A DNA stretch of 45,382 bases, from NCBI GenBank assembly GCA_021826035.1, contig JAKBBE010000016.1, positions 1 through 45,382 on the forward strand, read 5' to 3'. The stretch's first letter is position 1; every line of letters begins with the position of its first letter. Shown here piece by piece: positions 31,703 through 39,890 of this stretch. A model generated the notes under the pieces. It was not told the DNA's origin and searched no databases. It saw nothing but the letters and a program-made list of their open reading frames with translations. A program made the translations under genes and the position numbers. The stretch is from Pseudomonadota bacterium. Lineage in GTDB: Bacteria > Pseudomonadota > Gammaproteobacteria > Steroidobacterales > Steroidobacteraceae.

Positions 31703-32281
31703 TTACCGGCAGATCGACGCAAACGACGGACGCGGGCCGGTGGGCTCGGGCCAGCGCTGCGGGCTCTTGCGCAGCTGATCCACCGGGTAGCCCATGGCCG
31801 CGACGCGCGAGACCATCGCCTGGTACTGATGCGGTGAGATCTGCGGCGTACGCGCCATGAGCCAGACGTAGTCGCGCGCATCCCGCGCCACGATCACCCG
31901 CGTGTCGTGCGGCGAGAGCCAGGCGATGATGTACTGCAGGCGCAAGAACCAGAAGAGATGCACGTGCCATTCGGCATTGCCGGTGTGCCGAACCACCGTG
32001 GCGGTGGAATGGACCGTGTGCAGCCGGGAGGTGAAACTGCCGCGCCGGAAACGGAACACGGTGCAGATCGATCCATCCGGCTCCAGGCGGTAGTTCTCGA
32101 CCGGATTGTAGTCATCGCGCTCGATATGCGTCGGGATCGCCGCGATCACATACCAACGGCCGACGTAGCGCTGGAGGTCCACGTGGGCCACCGGCGGGAT
32201 CGGCTTCTCGGCCGCGAGCGTTCGGCAGGCCGCGAGGCTCAGTGCGAGGAGCAGCATCAGCGTGGCGCGCGCGCCTCTCAT
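31703..32281 (-). CDS. blc: Blc-like bacterial lipocalin, lipoprotein
   Basis: A 192-residue lipoprotein: signal peptide MRGARATLMLLLALSLAAC with a lipobox. The lipocalin hallmark DLQRYVGRWYVIAAIPT (G-x-W) lies in strand A, and RDYVWLMARTPQISPHQYQA is the conserved C-terminal part of Blc. Blc-type lipocalins bind lysophospholipids or fatty acids in the outer membrane under stress. ATG at 32281 follows GGGGAG by five bases and overlaps the stop of the preceding methyltransferase by ATGA; the longer frame from 32332 is not used. It is the last gene of the sigma-factor lipid operon and could shuttle the modified lipids. Confidence 0.92.
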   Translation of the reverse strand: MRGARATLMLLLALSLAACRTLAAEKPIPPVAHVDLQRYVGRWYVIAAIPTHIERDDYNPVENYRLEPDGSICTVFRFRRGSFTSRLHTVHSTATVVRHTGNAEWHVHLFWFLRLQYIIAWLSPHDTRVIVARDARDYVWLMARTPQISPHQYQAMVSRVAAMGYPVDQLRKSPQRWPEPTGPRPSFASICR

Positions 32282-33375
32282 GGGTGCTCCCCGGCCTGCG
32301 GCCGCGCAAATCGGTAATGGGCCACCAGCCACTCACTGCCCTGCGCGTAGCCGAATAGCTCCGCACAGGCCATCCAGAAAATCCGCCAGCGCTCGAACCA
32401 CAGCCGAGCGTTCGCGCCATAGGCCTCGCGCAGCACCTGCAGCACCCGGTCGCGCTGCGCGTCCTGGTGCGCGAGCCACAGATTCGCGGTGCGACTGTAG
32501 TGCGTGCCATCGATGAGCCAGCGCTGCTCCAGATGCAGATCGTCCTGAAAGTGCAGCAGCGTGTCGGCCGCGGGCATCAATCCGCCGGTAAAAAAGTGCC
32601 GGCCCATCCAGTTGTCCGCGCCACCGGTCTCGAAGGGGTACATCAGGGTTCGGTGGGCGAAGATGTGCGTGAACAGCTTGCCGCCCGGTTTCAGCCACGC
32701 CGCGATGCGCTGCATCAGCGCCTCGTAGTTGCGCACGTGCTCGAACATCTCGACCGAGATGCAACGATCGAATCGCGCCGTGTCGAGAATGAGCGTGTTC
32801 ACGTCGCGCGTGAGCACCTGAACGTTCGTCAGTGCGCGTGCGCGGCACTGTGCCTCGATGTGGTGGCGTTGGCCGTGCGAGTTCGATACCGCGGTGATGT
32901 GGGCGTGCGGGAAGCGCTCGGCCATCCACAGCGTGAGTGAGCCCCATCCGCAGCCGAGTTCGAGAATCCGCTGCCCGTCGGCGAGTTCCGCCCGCTGTGC
33001 ATACAGCTCGAGCATCGCCTCTTCGGCCTCGGCCAGGCTCTCCTCGCCGTGCGTGAAGTAACCGCACGAATACTTCAGGCGCGGCCCGAGGCACAGCGCG
33101 AAGAACGCCGCTGGCAGTTCGTAGTGCTGGGTGTTCGCCGCCTCGGTGTGGATGGCAACGGCGCTCTGGCGCAGCGCGCCGAGGCGCGTGCTGAATCGCT
33201 CGGCCTCGGCCGCAGGGCCACCGCTGCGCTCGGTGCGCAGCCGCTGCGCGCACAGCCGTCGGATCCCCAGTCGCAGCAGCGCATCGGGCAGCAGCCCGCG
33301 CTCGGCGAGCCCGAGCAGTCCGGGGGCCGGCTCATCGCCGGGGAGGTCGACGGGGGAGGTCACAAGGGTGCTCAT
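32278..33375 (-). CDS. Cfa/CNMT-like SAM-dependent methyltransferase (second copy)
   Basis: A 365-residue enzyme of the cyclopropane-fatty-acid-synthase superfamily: AANTQHYELPAAFFALCLGP, SAM motif I LELGCGWGSLTLWMAER, EMFEHV and LFTHIFAHRTLMYPFE. The C-terminal region NWMGRHFFTGGLMPAADTLL, HFQDDL, WLIDGTHYSRT is much closer to plant coclaurine N-methyltransferases and their bacterial relatives than to E. coli Cfa. It retains Cys in GCGWG and Glu in FEH. The substrate may therefore be an amine headgroup or an unsaturated acyl chain. ATG at 33375 has GAGGAG seven bases upstream. It lies 11 bases after the DUF1295 gene. Confidence 0.85.
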   Translation of the reverse strand: MSTLVTSPVDLPGDEPAPGLLGLAERGLLPDALLRLGIRRLCAQRLRTERSGGPAAEAERFSTRLGALRQSAVAIHTEAANTQHYELPAAFFALCLGPRLKYSCGYFTHGEESLAEAEEAMLELYAQRAELADGQRILELGCGWGSLTLWMAERFPHAHITAVSNSHGQRHHIEAQCRARALTNVQVLTRDVNTLILDTARFDRCISVEMFEHVRNYEALMQRIAAWLKPGGKLFTHIFAHRTLMYPFETGGADNWMGRHFFTGGLMPAADTLLHFQDDLHLEQRWLIDGTHYSRTANLWLAHQDAQRDRVLQVLREAYGANARLWFERWRIFWMACAELFGYAQGSEWLVAHYRFARPQAGEHP

Positions 33376-33386
33376 CTCTGGGCTCC

Positions 33387-34166
33387 TCAAGGCGATCGGC
33401 GGGGAAACCATGGGAAGAAAATCGACGTGCGGCGCTGGTAATCGCGGTAATCCTCGCCCCGCGAGCGCAGCGCCTGTGCCTCGGTCCACGGCACGCCGCT
33501 CAGGTAGCGCAGGAACACGAACATCGTGATCGGACCGAGCCAGGCGAGCGGCGCGAGTGGGGAGCCCACCGACCACGCCACGTAGGCGAACCAGTGCAGC
33601 CATTCGAAGAAGTAGTTCGGATGGCGCGAGTAGCGCCACAGCCCGCGGCGGCAGGTGCGGCCGCGATGCTCGGGGTCGGCGCGAAAGCGCGCGAGCTGAC
33701 GGTCGGCGAGCGCCTCGCCGAGCACGCCGAGCAGCCACAGCATCGCGCCGGCGAGGAGTGCGCCCGCGGGCGGATCAGGGTTCGCCGCGACCGCCACGAA
33801 CGGCAATGCGAACAACGGGACCGAGAGCGCCTGGAACTGGAAGAATCCGAACCAACGGCGTTGATCGCCCGCCCAGCGCGCGCGCAGCGCCTGGTAGCGG
33901 CCATCTTCTTCCTCACGCCCGACACGCATGGCCAGGTGTATCGCCAGGCGCAACGCCCAGCCGCCGCCGAGTACGGCGAGCAGCACGCGCGCGCTCGGCG
34001 CGCCCGTGCCGCTCACCGCCAGGACCAGGGCGCTCAGCGCAAGCAATGCAGACCAGAGCACATCGGCGATGCCCGCGTTGCGGCGGCGGCGCTGCCAGAG
34101 CCAGCCGCCGCACATCACCCCCATCGAGAGCCCCCAGAGCAGGCCGAGCACCGCGAGCGATCTCAT
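33387..34166 (-). CDS. DUF1295 / steroid 5-alpha-reductase-like membrane protein
   Basis: A 259-residue protein with about six to seven membrane helices. The motif LWRYSRHPNYFFEWLHWFAYV, near the C-terminus, is the NAD(P)H- or SAM-binding signature shared by steroid 5-alpha reductases, DUF1295 and isoprenylcysteine methyltransferases. RRWFGFFQFQALSVPLFALP is also typical of DUF1295. The family may reduce double bonds in lipids; this is not shown for the bacterial group. ATG at 34166 has GGAG six bases upstream and overlaps the DUF2878 stop by ATGA. Confidence 0.85.
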   Translation of the reverse strand: MRSLAVLGLLWGLSMGVMCGGWLWQRRRRNAGIADVLWSALLALSALVLAVSGTGAPSARVLLAVLGGGWALRLAIHLAMRVGREEEDGRYQALRARWAGDQRRWFGFFQFQALSVPLFALPFVAVAANPDPPAGALLAGAMLWLLGVLGEALADRQLARFRADPEHRGRTCRRGLWRYSRHPNYFFEWLHWFAYVAWSVGSPLAPLAWLGPITMFVFLRYLSGVPWTEAQALRSRGEDYRDYQRRTSIFFPWFPRRSP

Positions 34167-34696
34167 GCGTCGCTCCGGGCGGTGGCGGCGGGCAGCCCGC
34201 GGCGCGCGAGCGCCGTCAGCAGCGGCAGCGCCGCGGCCCAGCCGAGCGATAGCGCGAGCAGAGTCGGTAGCGGCCGCACCGGAAAGATCACCGCATGCCA
34301 GCCGCGCGCGGCCGCCCAGTAGGAGGCGGGGCCGCCGAGCGCGCCGAGCGCCGCGGCGAGCCACGGGCGAGTGTGCAGGTAGGCGAACAGCGGCACGATG
34401 GTCAGGCCGAACGAGGCCCACAACGCCAGCAGCCAGGCCGGCGAGGAGCCGAGCGGCCAGGCCGCCGCGTAGCGGATCAGCCCGGTGCGCACCCAGCAGG
34501 TCTCGAGCGCCGCGCCGATGAGCAGCGCGAGCGCGAACAGACGCAATTCGACGGCACGGCATCGCGAGACCGCCAGGCGCCAGGCGATGAATACCGCTGC
34601 GGCACCGACTCCAGGCCAGGTGAGTCCGCGGCCGGCGCCGATCACCGCGGCGAACCAGACCAGCTCGTAGGCGATGAACGTGAGCAGCGTGTTCAC
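34163..34696 (-). CDS. DUF2878 membrane protein
   Basis: A 177-residue protein with five to six hydrophobic segments (FIAYELVWFAAVIGAGRG, LFALALLIGAALETCWVRTG, AWLLALWASFGLTIVPLFAY, WLAAALGALGGPASYWAA, AVIFPVRPLPTLLALSLGW). These match the DUF2878 family, found almost only in this kind of lipid/ECF cluster. Function unknown; a scaffold or subunit for the neighbouring methyltransferase is plausible. GTG at 34696 overlaps the Cfa stop (GTGA), which fixes the start. Confidence 0.82.
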   Translation of the reverse strand: MNTLLTFIAYELVWFAAVIGAGRGLTWPGVGAAAVFIAWRLAVSRCRAVELRLFALALLIGAALETCWVRTGLIRYAAAWPLGSSPAWLLALWASFGLTIVPLFAYLHTRPWLAAALGALGGPASYWAAARGWHAVIFPVRPLPTLLALSLGWAAALPLLTALARRGLPAATARSDA

Positions 34697-35976
34697 TGCA
34701 GCGGCCCGTCTGTGCCGTGGCGCCACTGCGGTTTGACGAGCTTCAGATGCGCCACGCCGAGCGCCCGCTCACGGAAGCCGCCCTCGCAGTAGGCCAGGTA
34801 GAACTCCCACAGACGGATAAACCGCTCATCGAAGCCGAGCGCGCGCACCTCGGGAAGGCGAGCCATGAAGCGCTTGCGCCACGCCTCGAGGGTCCGTGCA
34901 TAGGAGTCCCCGAAGTCCTCAAGCGATACCAGCGCGAGGTCGCTCGCTTGGGTTTTCGCCGCGAGCATTGCGTTCACCGACGGAATGAAACTGCCGGGGA
35001 ACACGTGGCGCTTGATGAAATCCACCGACTCGAGCGCCTGGCGGTAGCGGTGATCCTCGATCGTGATCGCCTGCACCAGCGCCGCGCCGTGCGGGCTGAG
35101 CAGCCGGCTGATCGTGGCGAAGTACTCCTCCAGGTGATCGGCGCCCACCGCCTCGATCATCTCGATCGAGACGAGCTTGTCGTACCGTCCCGTCAAATCC
35201 CGGTAATCCGCCCGACACAACTCGATGCGATCCTCGAGGCCGGCGGCGCGGATCCGCTCACGCGCAAGCTCGTATTGCTGGGTCGAAATCGTGGTGGTGG
35301 TGACGCGGCAGCCGTAGTGACGGGCGGCATGCAGCGCGAAGCCGCCCCAGCCGGACCCGATCTCGAGCACGTGATCGGAGCGGCTGAGCGCCAGTGAGCG
35401 GCAGACCGCCTCGAGCTTGCGCTCGGAGGCCGCCTCGAGGGTATCCGCGCCGCCGCTCCACAGTGCCGAGGAGTACATCAGGTCTGGCGAGAGAAACAGC
35501 GCGAAGAACGCATTGCTCAGATCGTAGTGCGCGGCGATGTTGCGCCGGCTGCCGCCCCGGGAGTTGCCGCGCGTGACGTGCCAGAAGCGGCGCGCGGCGC
35601 CCGCCAGGCGCGCCCAGCCGGACTCCAGACCGTCGAGCAGTTCGCGGTTGCGCACCAGGAGCTGCACGAGCGCGACCAGCGCATCGGAGTCCTCCAGGCC
35701 CGGCGCCGAGCAGCGCCACAGACCCTCCATGTAGGCCTCGCCGGCACCGATGCTGCCGCCGGCGGCGACGGCTCGATAGAAGGCCGGTTCGATCACCTGG
35801 AGACGCACCGGCGGGGCGAGCGTGTCGTGCGCGCCGAGCGCGATCGTGCCGTAGGCGTCCTCGAGCTCGAGCCGGCCGGTGCGCAGCCCGGCCAACCGCG
35901 ACAGCAGCTGCCCGCGCAGGAACCGCTCCAATAGCGTTGCGTGCGGACGGTTCAGAGCGGCGACGGCCGTAGTCAT
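34693..35976 (-). CDS. Cfa-like fatty-acyl methyltransferase with altered bicarbonate site
   Basis: A 427-residue cytoplasmic enzyme of the cyclopropane-fatty-acyl-phospholipid synthase family: an N-terminal lipid-binding domain (TLAPPVRLQVIEPAFYRAVA), then NIAAHYDLSNAFFALFLSP, SAM motif I LEIGSGWGGFALHAARHYG, LVSIEMIEAVGADHLEEYF, VDFIKRHVFPGSFIPSV and DFGDSYARTLEAWRKRF. Compared by eye with E. coli Cfa, Glu239 and Tyr317 are kept. Cys139 (GCGWG) is Ser, and His266 (LHTIG) appears as Gln/Ala (VQAITI). Cyclopropane formation by the standard bicarbonate route is therefore uncertain; methyl or methylene transfer as in 10-methyl or furan fatty-acid pathways is possible. ATG at 35976 has GAGG six bases upstream and overlaps the DUF1365 stop. 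Confidence 0.9.
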   Translation of the reverse strand: MTTAVAALNRPHATLLERFLRGQLLSRLAGLRTGRLELEDAYGTIALGAHDTLAPPVRLQVIEPAFYRAVAAGGSIGAGEAYMEGLWRCSAPGLEDSDALVALVQLLVRNRELLDGLESGWARLAGAARRFWHVTRGNSRGGSRRNIAAHYDLSNAFFALFLSPDLMYSSALWSGGADTLEAASERKLEAVCRSLALSRSDHVLEIGSGWGGFALHAARHYGCRVTTTTISTQQYELARERIRAAGLEDRIELCRADYRDLTGRYDKLVSIEMIEAVGADHLEEYFATISRLLSPHGAALVQAITIEDHRYRQALESVDFIKRHVFPGSFIPSVNAMLAAKTQASDLALVSLEDFGDSYARTLEAWRKRFMARLPEVRALGFDERFIRLWEFYLAYCEGGFRERALGVAHLKLVKPQWRHGTDGPLQ

Positions 35977-36761
35977 GCGGTACCTCGTAAACGTCGTGAT
36001 CGATCCGGGTGGTCGTAGACGGGCGTGCGCTTCAGCCACAGCCGCAGCGCCTGCCAGTAGATCGCGCCGACCACCTGGGTCCCCATCAACGGGTAGCGCC
36101 ACAGCACGCGTGCCAGTGAGGCGCCCGTGAGCGCTCTGCGCTGCAGATCCAGGTGCGCCTCGAACTCCACGCGCTCCCCGTCGCTGACGCTCATGTGCAC
36201 GCGCAGGCGCTCGGCCGGTGCGCTGAAGTGCCAGCGGTAATCGCGCTCGAGCGGCAGGAAGGGGGAGACGTGGAAGGCCTTGGCGAAATCCCATTGCCAC
36301 AGCAACCCGCGCCGCTCGGCCTGCGAGAGCGCGAGCACGTAGGCGTGCCGTTCGTTCCACGGAGTGTTGGTGATGTCGGCGATGACGGCCTGCAGTGCGC
36401 CGGTGGTGTCATGGCAGTAATAAAAGCTGACCGGATTGAAGACATACCCGGCGTAGCGCAGGTGGGTCAGCAGTCGCACCGGGCCGAGGGGCCGCACGCC
36501 GGTGTGACACTCGACGAGGCTGCGCGCCGCCTCGGCCAGCGGGAGGGCCTCGGGTTGCAGGTAGTCGCTGCGGCGAAATTCGGCCACGTTGCGCCGGTCG
36601 CAGGACCACAGCCACCGACCGGCAAACACCCTGTCGAGCTCATCGAGATCCAGGCACAGCTGCGCGATGCGATAGCTGAACGCGTGGCGGCGCGGCGTCA
36701 GCCGGCAGTGGCGCACCACGCCCTCGTACACGGCGCTCGAGAACGGCGGCGGGCGGCTCAT
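35973..36761 (-). CDS. DUF1365 family protein
   Basis: A 262-residue soluble protein with family motifs YEGVVRHCRLTPRRHAFSYR, LLTHLRYAGYVFNPVSFYYC, ADITNTPWNERHAYVL and KAFHVSPFLPLERDYRW. The conserved Asn-Pro-Val-Ser-Phe-Tyr-Tyr and Lys-x-Phe-His-Val-Ser-Pro-Phe suggest an active site or ligand site, but no reaction is established. It occurs next to the FAD oxidoreductase and Cfa genes in singlet-oxygen-responsive operons (Rhodobacter) and in gammaproteobacterial ECF clusters. ATG at 36761 overlaps the FAD-gene stop by ATGA. Confidence 0.88.
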   Translation of the reverse strand: MSRPPPFSSAVYEGVVRHCRLTPRRHAFSYRIAQLCLDLDELDRVFAGRWLWSCDRRNVAEFRRSDYLQPEALPLAEAARSLVECHTGVRPLGPVRLLTHLRYAGYVFNPVSFYYCHDTTGALQAVIADITNTPWNERHAYVLALSQAERRGLLWQWDFAKAFHVSPFLPLERDYRWHFSAPAERLRVHMSVSDGERVEFEAHLDLQRRALTGASLARVLWRYPLMGTQVVGAIYWQALRLWLKRTPVYDHPDRSRRLRGTA

Positions 36762-38029
36762 GCGGCGACCTTGCGCATCAGGGACGCAGCGTCGCGGCCC
36801 TCGAGCGCTTCGACCACGGCGGCCGCGCTGCGCATGCCGTCCTCGTGAAAGCCCCAGCCCCAATAGGCACCGGCGAACCAGGTGCGCCGCAATCCCTGGA
36901 TCTGCGTGCGGCGCCGCTGCGCGGCGAGCGCCTCGTGGGTGTGCACCGGGTGCGCATAGCGCATCGTGCGCAGCACGCGAGCCGGATCGATGGCGGCGCT
37001 GCGGTTCAGGGTCACGACGAGCGGCTCGGGCGCATCGATGTTCTGCAGCAGGTTCATGCAGTAGCTCACCGTGCAGGGCGCGTCGGGCTCACCAGGCACG
37101 TAGGCGTTCCAGGCGGCCCAGGCCTTGCGGTTGCGCGGCAGGAGTGCCGCATCGGTGTGCAGCACCGCTTCGTTCATCTGGTAGCGGATCGCCCCGAGTA
37201 CGGAGCGTTCCGCCTCGCTCGGGTCCGTCAGCAGCGCCAGGGCCTGGTCGCTGTGGCAGGCCAGGATCACCTGCTCGAAGGATTCGGTGCCGGCGGCGTG
37301 CGCGATGCGGACCGCATCCGCCTCGCGGCGCACCGCATGCACCGCGCAGCCGAGGCGCTCGCGTACGTTCCAGCGAGATCTCAGCGCCTGCACGTAGCGG
37401 GCCGAACCGCCCCGCACGACGCGCCACTCGGGCCGCCCGCTCACCGCGAGCATCTGATGGTTGGCCATGAACTGCACCAGATGGCGGGCCGGGAAGGAGA
37501 GGATCTGCTGCGGCGGGGAGGACCACAGTGCCGAGGCCATCGGCACGAGATGCTCGTCGCGGAACGTCGCGCCGTAGCGGCCCGCAGCGAGATACTCCCC
37601 GAGGGTCGGTCCAACGGCCTCGTCACAGAGCAGTGCGGGGGCCTCCCGGTAGAAGCGCAGCAGGTCGTGGATCATGCCGAGGAAGCGTCGGGAGAGGAGG
37701 TTGCGGCGCTGGCAGAAGAGCGTATCGAGGCTCGTCGCGCTGTATTCCAGGCCGCTCGCGCCGTTGTGCACCGAGAAGCTCATGCTCGTCGGTTGCGAGT
37801 CCACCCCCAGGGCATCGAGCAGCGCGGTGAACAGCGGGTAGTGCCGCCGGCTGAAGACAATGAAGCCGGAGTCGACGGCGTAGTCGCGGCCCGCCAGGTG
37901 CACCGAGTGAGTGTGCGTATGGCCGCCGAAGTAATCGTTGGCCTCGAACAACGTCACCTCGTGGCGCTGCGCGAGCAGCCAGCTCGCGGCGAGACCCGAG
38001 ATGCCCGAACCGATGACCGCGATGCGCAT
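36758..38029 (-). CDS. FAD-dependent oxidoreductase (flavin amine oxidase-like, COG2907)
   Basis: A 423-residue flavoprotein. An N-terminal dinucleotide fold, IAVIGSGISGLAASWLLAQR followed by VTLFEANDYFGGHTHT, binds FAD. YAVDSGFIVF is typical of the amine-oxidase/desaturase group. The FAD-closing motif WFAGAYWGWGFHEDGMRSA lies at the C-terminus. Homologues sit beside Cfa and DUF1365 genes and are thought to desaturate or oxidise acyl chains (UfaD-like in furan fatty-acid synthesis); for this protein that is inference. It starts at 38029, four bases after the desaturase stop, and its stop overlaps the DUF1365 start. Confidence 0.9.
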   Translation of the reverse strand: MRIAVIGSGISGLAASWLLAQRHEVTLFEANDYFGGHTHTHSVHLAGRDYAVDSGFIVFSRRHYPLFTALLDALGVDSQPTSMSFSVHNGASGLEYSATSLDTLFCQRRNLLSRRFLGMIHDLLRFYREAPALLCDEAVGPTLGEYLAAGRYGATFRDEHLVPMASALWSSPPQQILSFPARHLVQFMANHQMLAVSGRPEWRVVRGGSARYVQALRSRWNVRERLGCAVHAVRREADAVRIAHAAGTESFEQVILACHSDQALALLTDPSEAERSVLGAIRYQMNEAVLHTDAALLPRNRKAWAAWNAYVPGEPDAPCTVSYCMNLLQNIDAPEPLVVTLNRSAAIDPARVLRTMRYAHPVHTHEALAAQRRRTQIQGLRRTWFAGAYWGWGFHEDGMRSAAAVVEALEGRDAASLMRKVAA

Positions 38030-38033
38030 GGCC

Positions 38034-39002
38034 TTACCGTTCGAGCGCTTCGAGTACGCGCGAGGGCAGCGGTTTCAGTCCGCGGATCAGTCCGAGCGCG
38101 GCGAGCAGCCGCAGTCCGTACCAGGTCAGATCGATCTCCCACCAGCGAAATCCCTGACGGGCAGTGCCCGGGAAGCGGTGGTGATTGTTGTGCCAGCCCT
38201 CCCCGAAGGTCAGCAGCGCGAGCAGGAAGTTGTTGCGGCTGTCGTCATCGGTCTTAAACCGGCGCGTGCCCCAGCCGTGCGCCAGGGAGTTGATGGTCAC
38301 CGTCGCATGAAAGAGCGCCACCGTGGAGATGCAAAAGCCCCACACGAGCAGCTGCGGCCCGTCGGTGCCGAGCTGCGGGGCGAGGCGCTGCAGCAGAGCT
38401 CCGAGGCCGTACAGCGCCGCAGCGAGCGTCGCGGGGACGGCGATGTCGTAGCGGTCGAGCCAGCGCAGCTCCGGGTACCGGGCGAGGTCCGCGACTCGCG
38501 TCAGGTCGGTACGGAACGCCCGGCGCGTGAGGAACCAGCCCATGTGGCTCCAGAGAAAGCCATGCACCCGCGGGGAGTGCGGATCGAGTGGCGTATCGGC
38601 GTCACGATGGTGATTGCGGTGGTGTGCTGCCCACCACAGCGGCCCGCGCTGCACGCAGGCGGCGCCGATCACGGCAAACAGCATCAGCACCGGACGGGAG
38701 GCGCGAAAGGTGCGGTGCGAGAAGCCCCGGTGGTAGAAGCCGGTGATGGCGAACATCCGCACCGCGTACAGCACGACGGCCGTGGTGAGCGCGGTCCCGG
38801 ACACCCCGGTCCACAGCGCCCCGAGGCACCCCAGGTGCAGCGCGATGAACGGCGAGGCGCGCAGCCAATCGATGCGATCAGCGGTGGCCGGGTCGAGCGG
38901 CCGCTCGCCCTCCTTGGTATCGAACCATTGCCGCAGCGTCCGGTGCAACGGCCGGCGTTTTGCGCCGGGTCGGGCGGGCACGGGTAGGGGATAGACGCTC
39001 AT
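38034..39002 (-). CDS. acyl-CoA delta-9 desaturase, membrane di-iron type
   Basis: A 322-residue membrane desaturase with the three histidine boxes: HRGFSHR, HHRNHH and HNNHH. Hydrophobic pairs lie between them (TALTTAVVLYAVRMFAIT; LLVWGFCISTVALFHATV), and NSLAHGWGTRRF is typical of the DesC/OLE1 group. It uses O2 and electrons to put a cis double bond into acyl chains, giving the substrate that Cfa-type enzymes modify. ATG at 39002 is chosen; a GTG at 39062 lies next to the hairpin and upstream of the promoter candidate. It opens the second block of the operon after the sigma/anti-sigma pair. Confidence 0.92.
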   Translation of the reverse strand: MSVYPLPVPARPGAKRRPLHRTLRQWFDTKEGERPLDPATADRIDWLRASPFIALHLGCLGALWTGVSGTALTTAVVLYAVRMFAITGFYHRGFSHRTFRASRPVLMLFAVIGAACVQRGPLWWAAHHRNHHRDADTPLDPHSPRVHGFLWSHMGWFLTRRAFRTDLTRVADLARYPELRWLDRYDIAVPATLAAALYGLGALLQRLAPQLGTDGPQLLVWGFCISTVALFHATVTINSLAHGWGTRRFKTDDDSRNNFLLALLTFGEGWHNNHHRFPGTARQGFRWWEIDLTWYGLRLLAALGLIRGLKPLPSRVLEALER

Positions 39003-39034
39003 CGCAGGGCACCAGCAGTGACTGTGATGCTCTA

Positions 39035-39060
39035 TACGGAGCGGGAGCAGATTTGGATGC
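39035..39060 (-). promoter_or_regulatory. candidate ECF-type promoter for the lipid genes
   Basis: On the minus strand GCATCC (39060-39055) and CGTA (39038-39035) are 16 bases apart, resembling an ECF sigma -35/-10 pair, and point at the desaturase ATG with a leader of about 25 bases. No matching pair was found in front of the sigma gene, so control by the local sigma factor is only a suggestion. Confidence 0.3.
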
Positions 39061-39066
39061 ACGCGT

Positions 39067-39109
39067 GCGGCCGCCCCGTCTCGGCGGGCAGCCGCGACGG
39101 GGCGGCCGC
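39067..39109 (-). terminator. strong hairpin after the anti-sigma gene
   Basis: A perfect 14-bp stem, GCGGCCGCCCCGTC (39067-39080) with its complement (39096-39109) and a 15-base loop, starts 10 bases after the anti-sigma stop. No T-run follows, so it may be an attenuator, a partial terminator or an mRNA-stability element separating regulators from the lipid genes. Confidence 0.6.
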
Positions 39110-39119
39110 GACGGGCGGC

Positions 39120-39890
39120 TCAGGCCGGGCGCTGCGGAGCGGTGCGCAGGAGTTGGGCCGTCGCTGGGACGATGCCGGCCGGCGCGGCGCCTATCGCGCC
39201 GACGGCCACCACCGGGCCGGTGGGCTCTCCGGTGGGCGAGCCGCCCGGCGGCTCGATGGACACCGCCAGGTGCGCGCTCGGACCGAGGCGGGCCACGAGG
39301 TTCGCACTCAGCGCGAGCGTGATCGGCGCATGAGTCGAGATCAGGCCGACGGCGATGGGCCGTCCCCCGGCCGGGACCAGCCACAGTTCCGGGGTGCGGC
39401 CGGGTTGAACCGTCTGCGGGGCCGCCGGTACGACGACCATGCGGGCCTGGCGGATGTCCATGGTCGCCGTCCAGCCGACCTGGCCGTTGTGCTCCGTCAT
39501 GGTCGCGGCCATGAACGGGATCGGCGGGGCGGCCGCTCGGTGCACCAGAATGAAGACGAGGGCGGCGCAGGCGCCCGCGAGCAGCGCGCCGCTGCCGAGG
39601 GTCAGCCAGTGCCACAGGCGCAGATTGTCCCAGAGCCCGCGGCCGCTGCGGGCGGAGTCGAAGTCGAGGGCGGCGCGGATGCGCACCCAGAGTCGCTCCG
39701 GCGGGGCTTGCGGGGCCACCTGCTCGGCGAGCGGCAGCAGCCGCTCGCGCCACTGCGCCTCGGTGGCCGCCGCGGCACTGCTGGCGGCGAGTTCCCGCTC
39801 CACCGCGGCGCGCTCATCGGCCTCGAGCACCCCGAGTACGTACTCGGCATAGCGCAAATCGTCGGCGGATTCGTCAGCCGGGGTGTTCAT
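39120..39890 (-). CDS. RskA-like membrane anti-sigma factor
   Basis: A 256-residue protein. The N-terminal anti-sigma domain DLRYAEYVLGVLEADERAAV has no HxxxCxxC zinc site, unlike ChrR/RsrA. A single membrane helix (about 97-118: LTLGSGALLAGACAALVFIL) precedes a periplasmic RskA domain (MTEHNGQVGWTATM, PELWLVPAGGRPIAVGLI) and a Gly/Pro/Ala-rich tail. RskA-type factors hold the ECF sigma at the membrane and release it by regulated proteolysis or a redox signal. ATG at 39890 overlaps the sigma stop by ATGA. Confidence 0.9.
   Translation of the reverse strand: MNTPADESADDLRYAEYVLGVLEADERAAVERELAASSAAAATEAQWRERLLPLAEQVAPQAPPERLWVRIRAALDFDSARSGRGLWDNLRLWHWLTLGSGALLAGACAALVFILVHRAAAPPIPFMAATMTEHNGQVGWTATMDIRQARMVVVPAAPQTVQPGRTPELWLVPAGGRPIAVGLISTHAPITLALSANLVARLGPSAHLAVSIEPPGGSPTGEPTGPVVAVGAIGAAPAGIVPATAQLLRTAPQRPA

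Noticed and set aside
39120..39890. ChrR-type zinc anti-sigma factor
   Set aside because: The lipid genes suggested ChrR, but the protein has no HxxxCxxC site and has a membrane helix plus an RskA domain.
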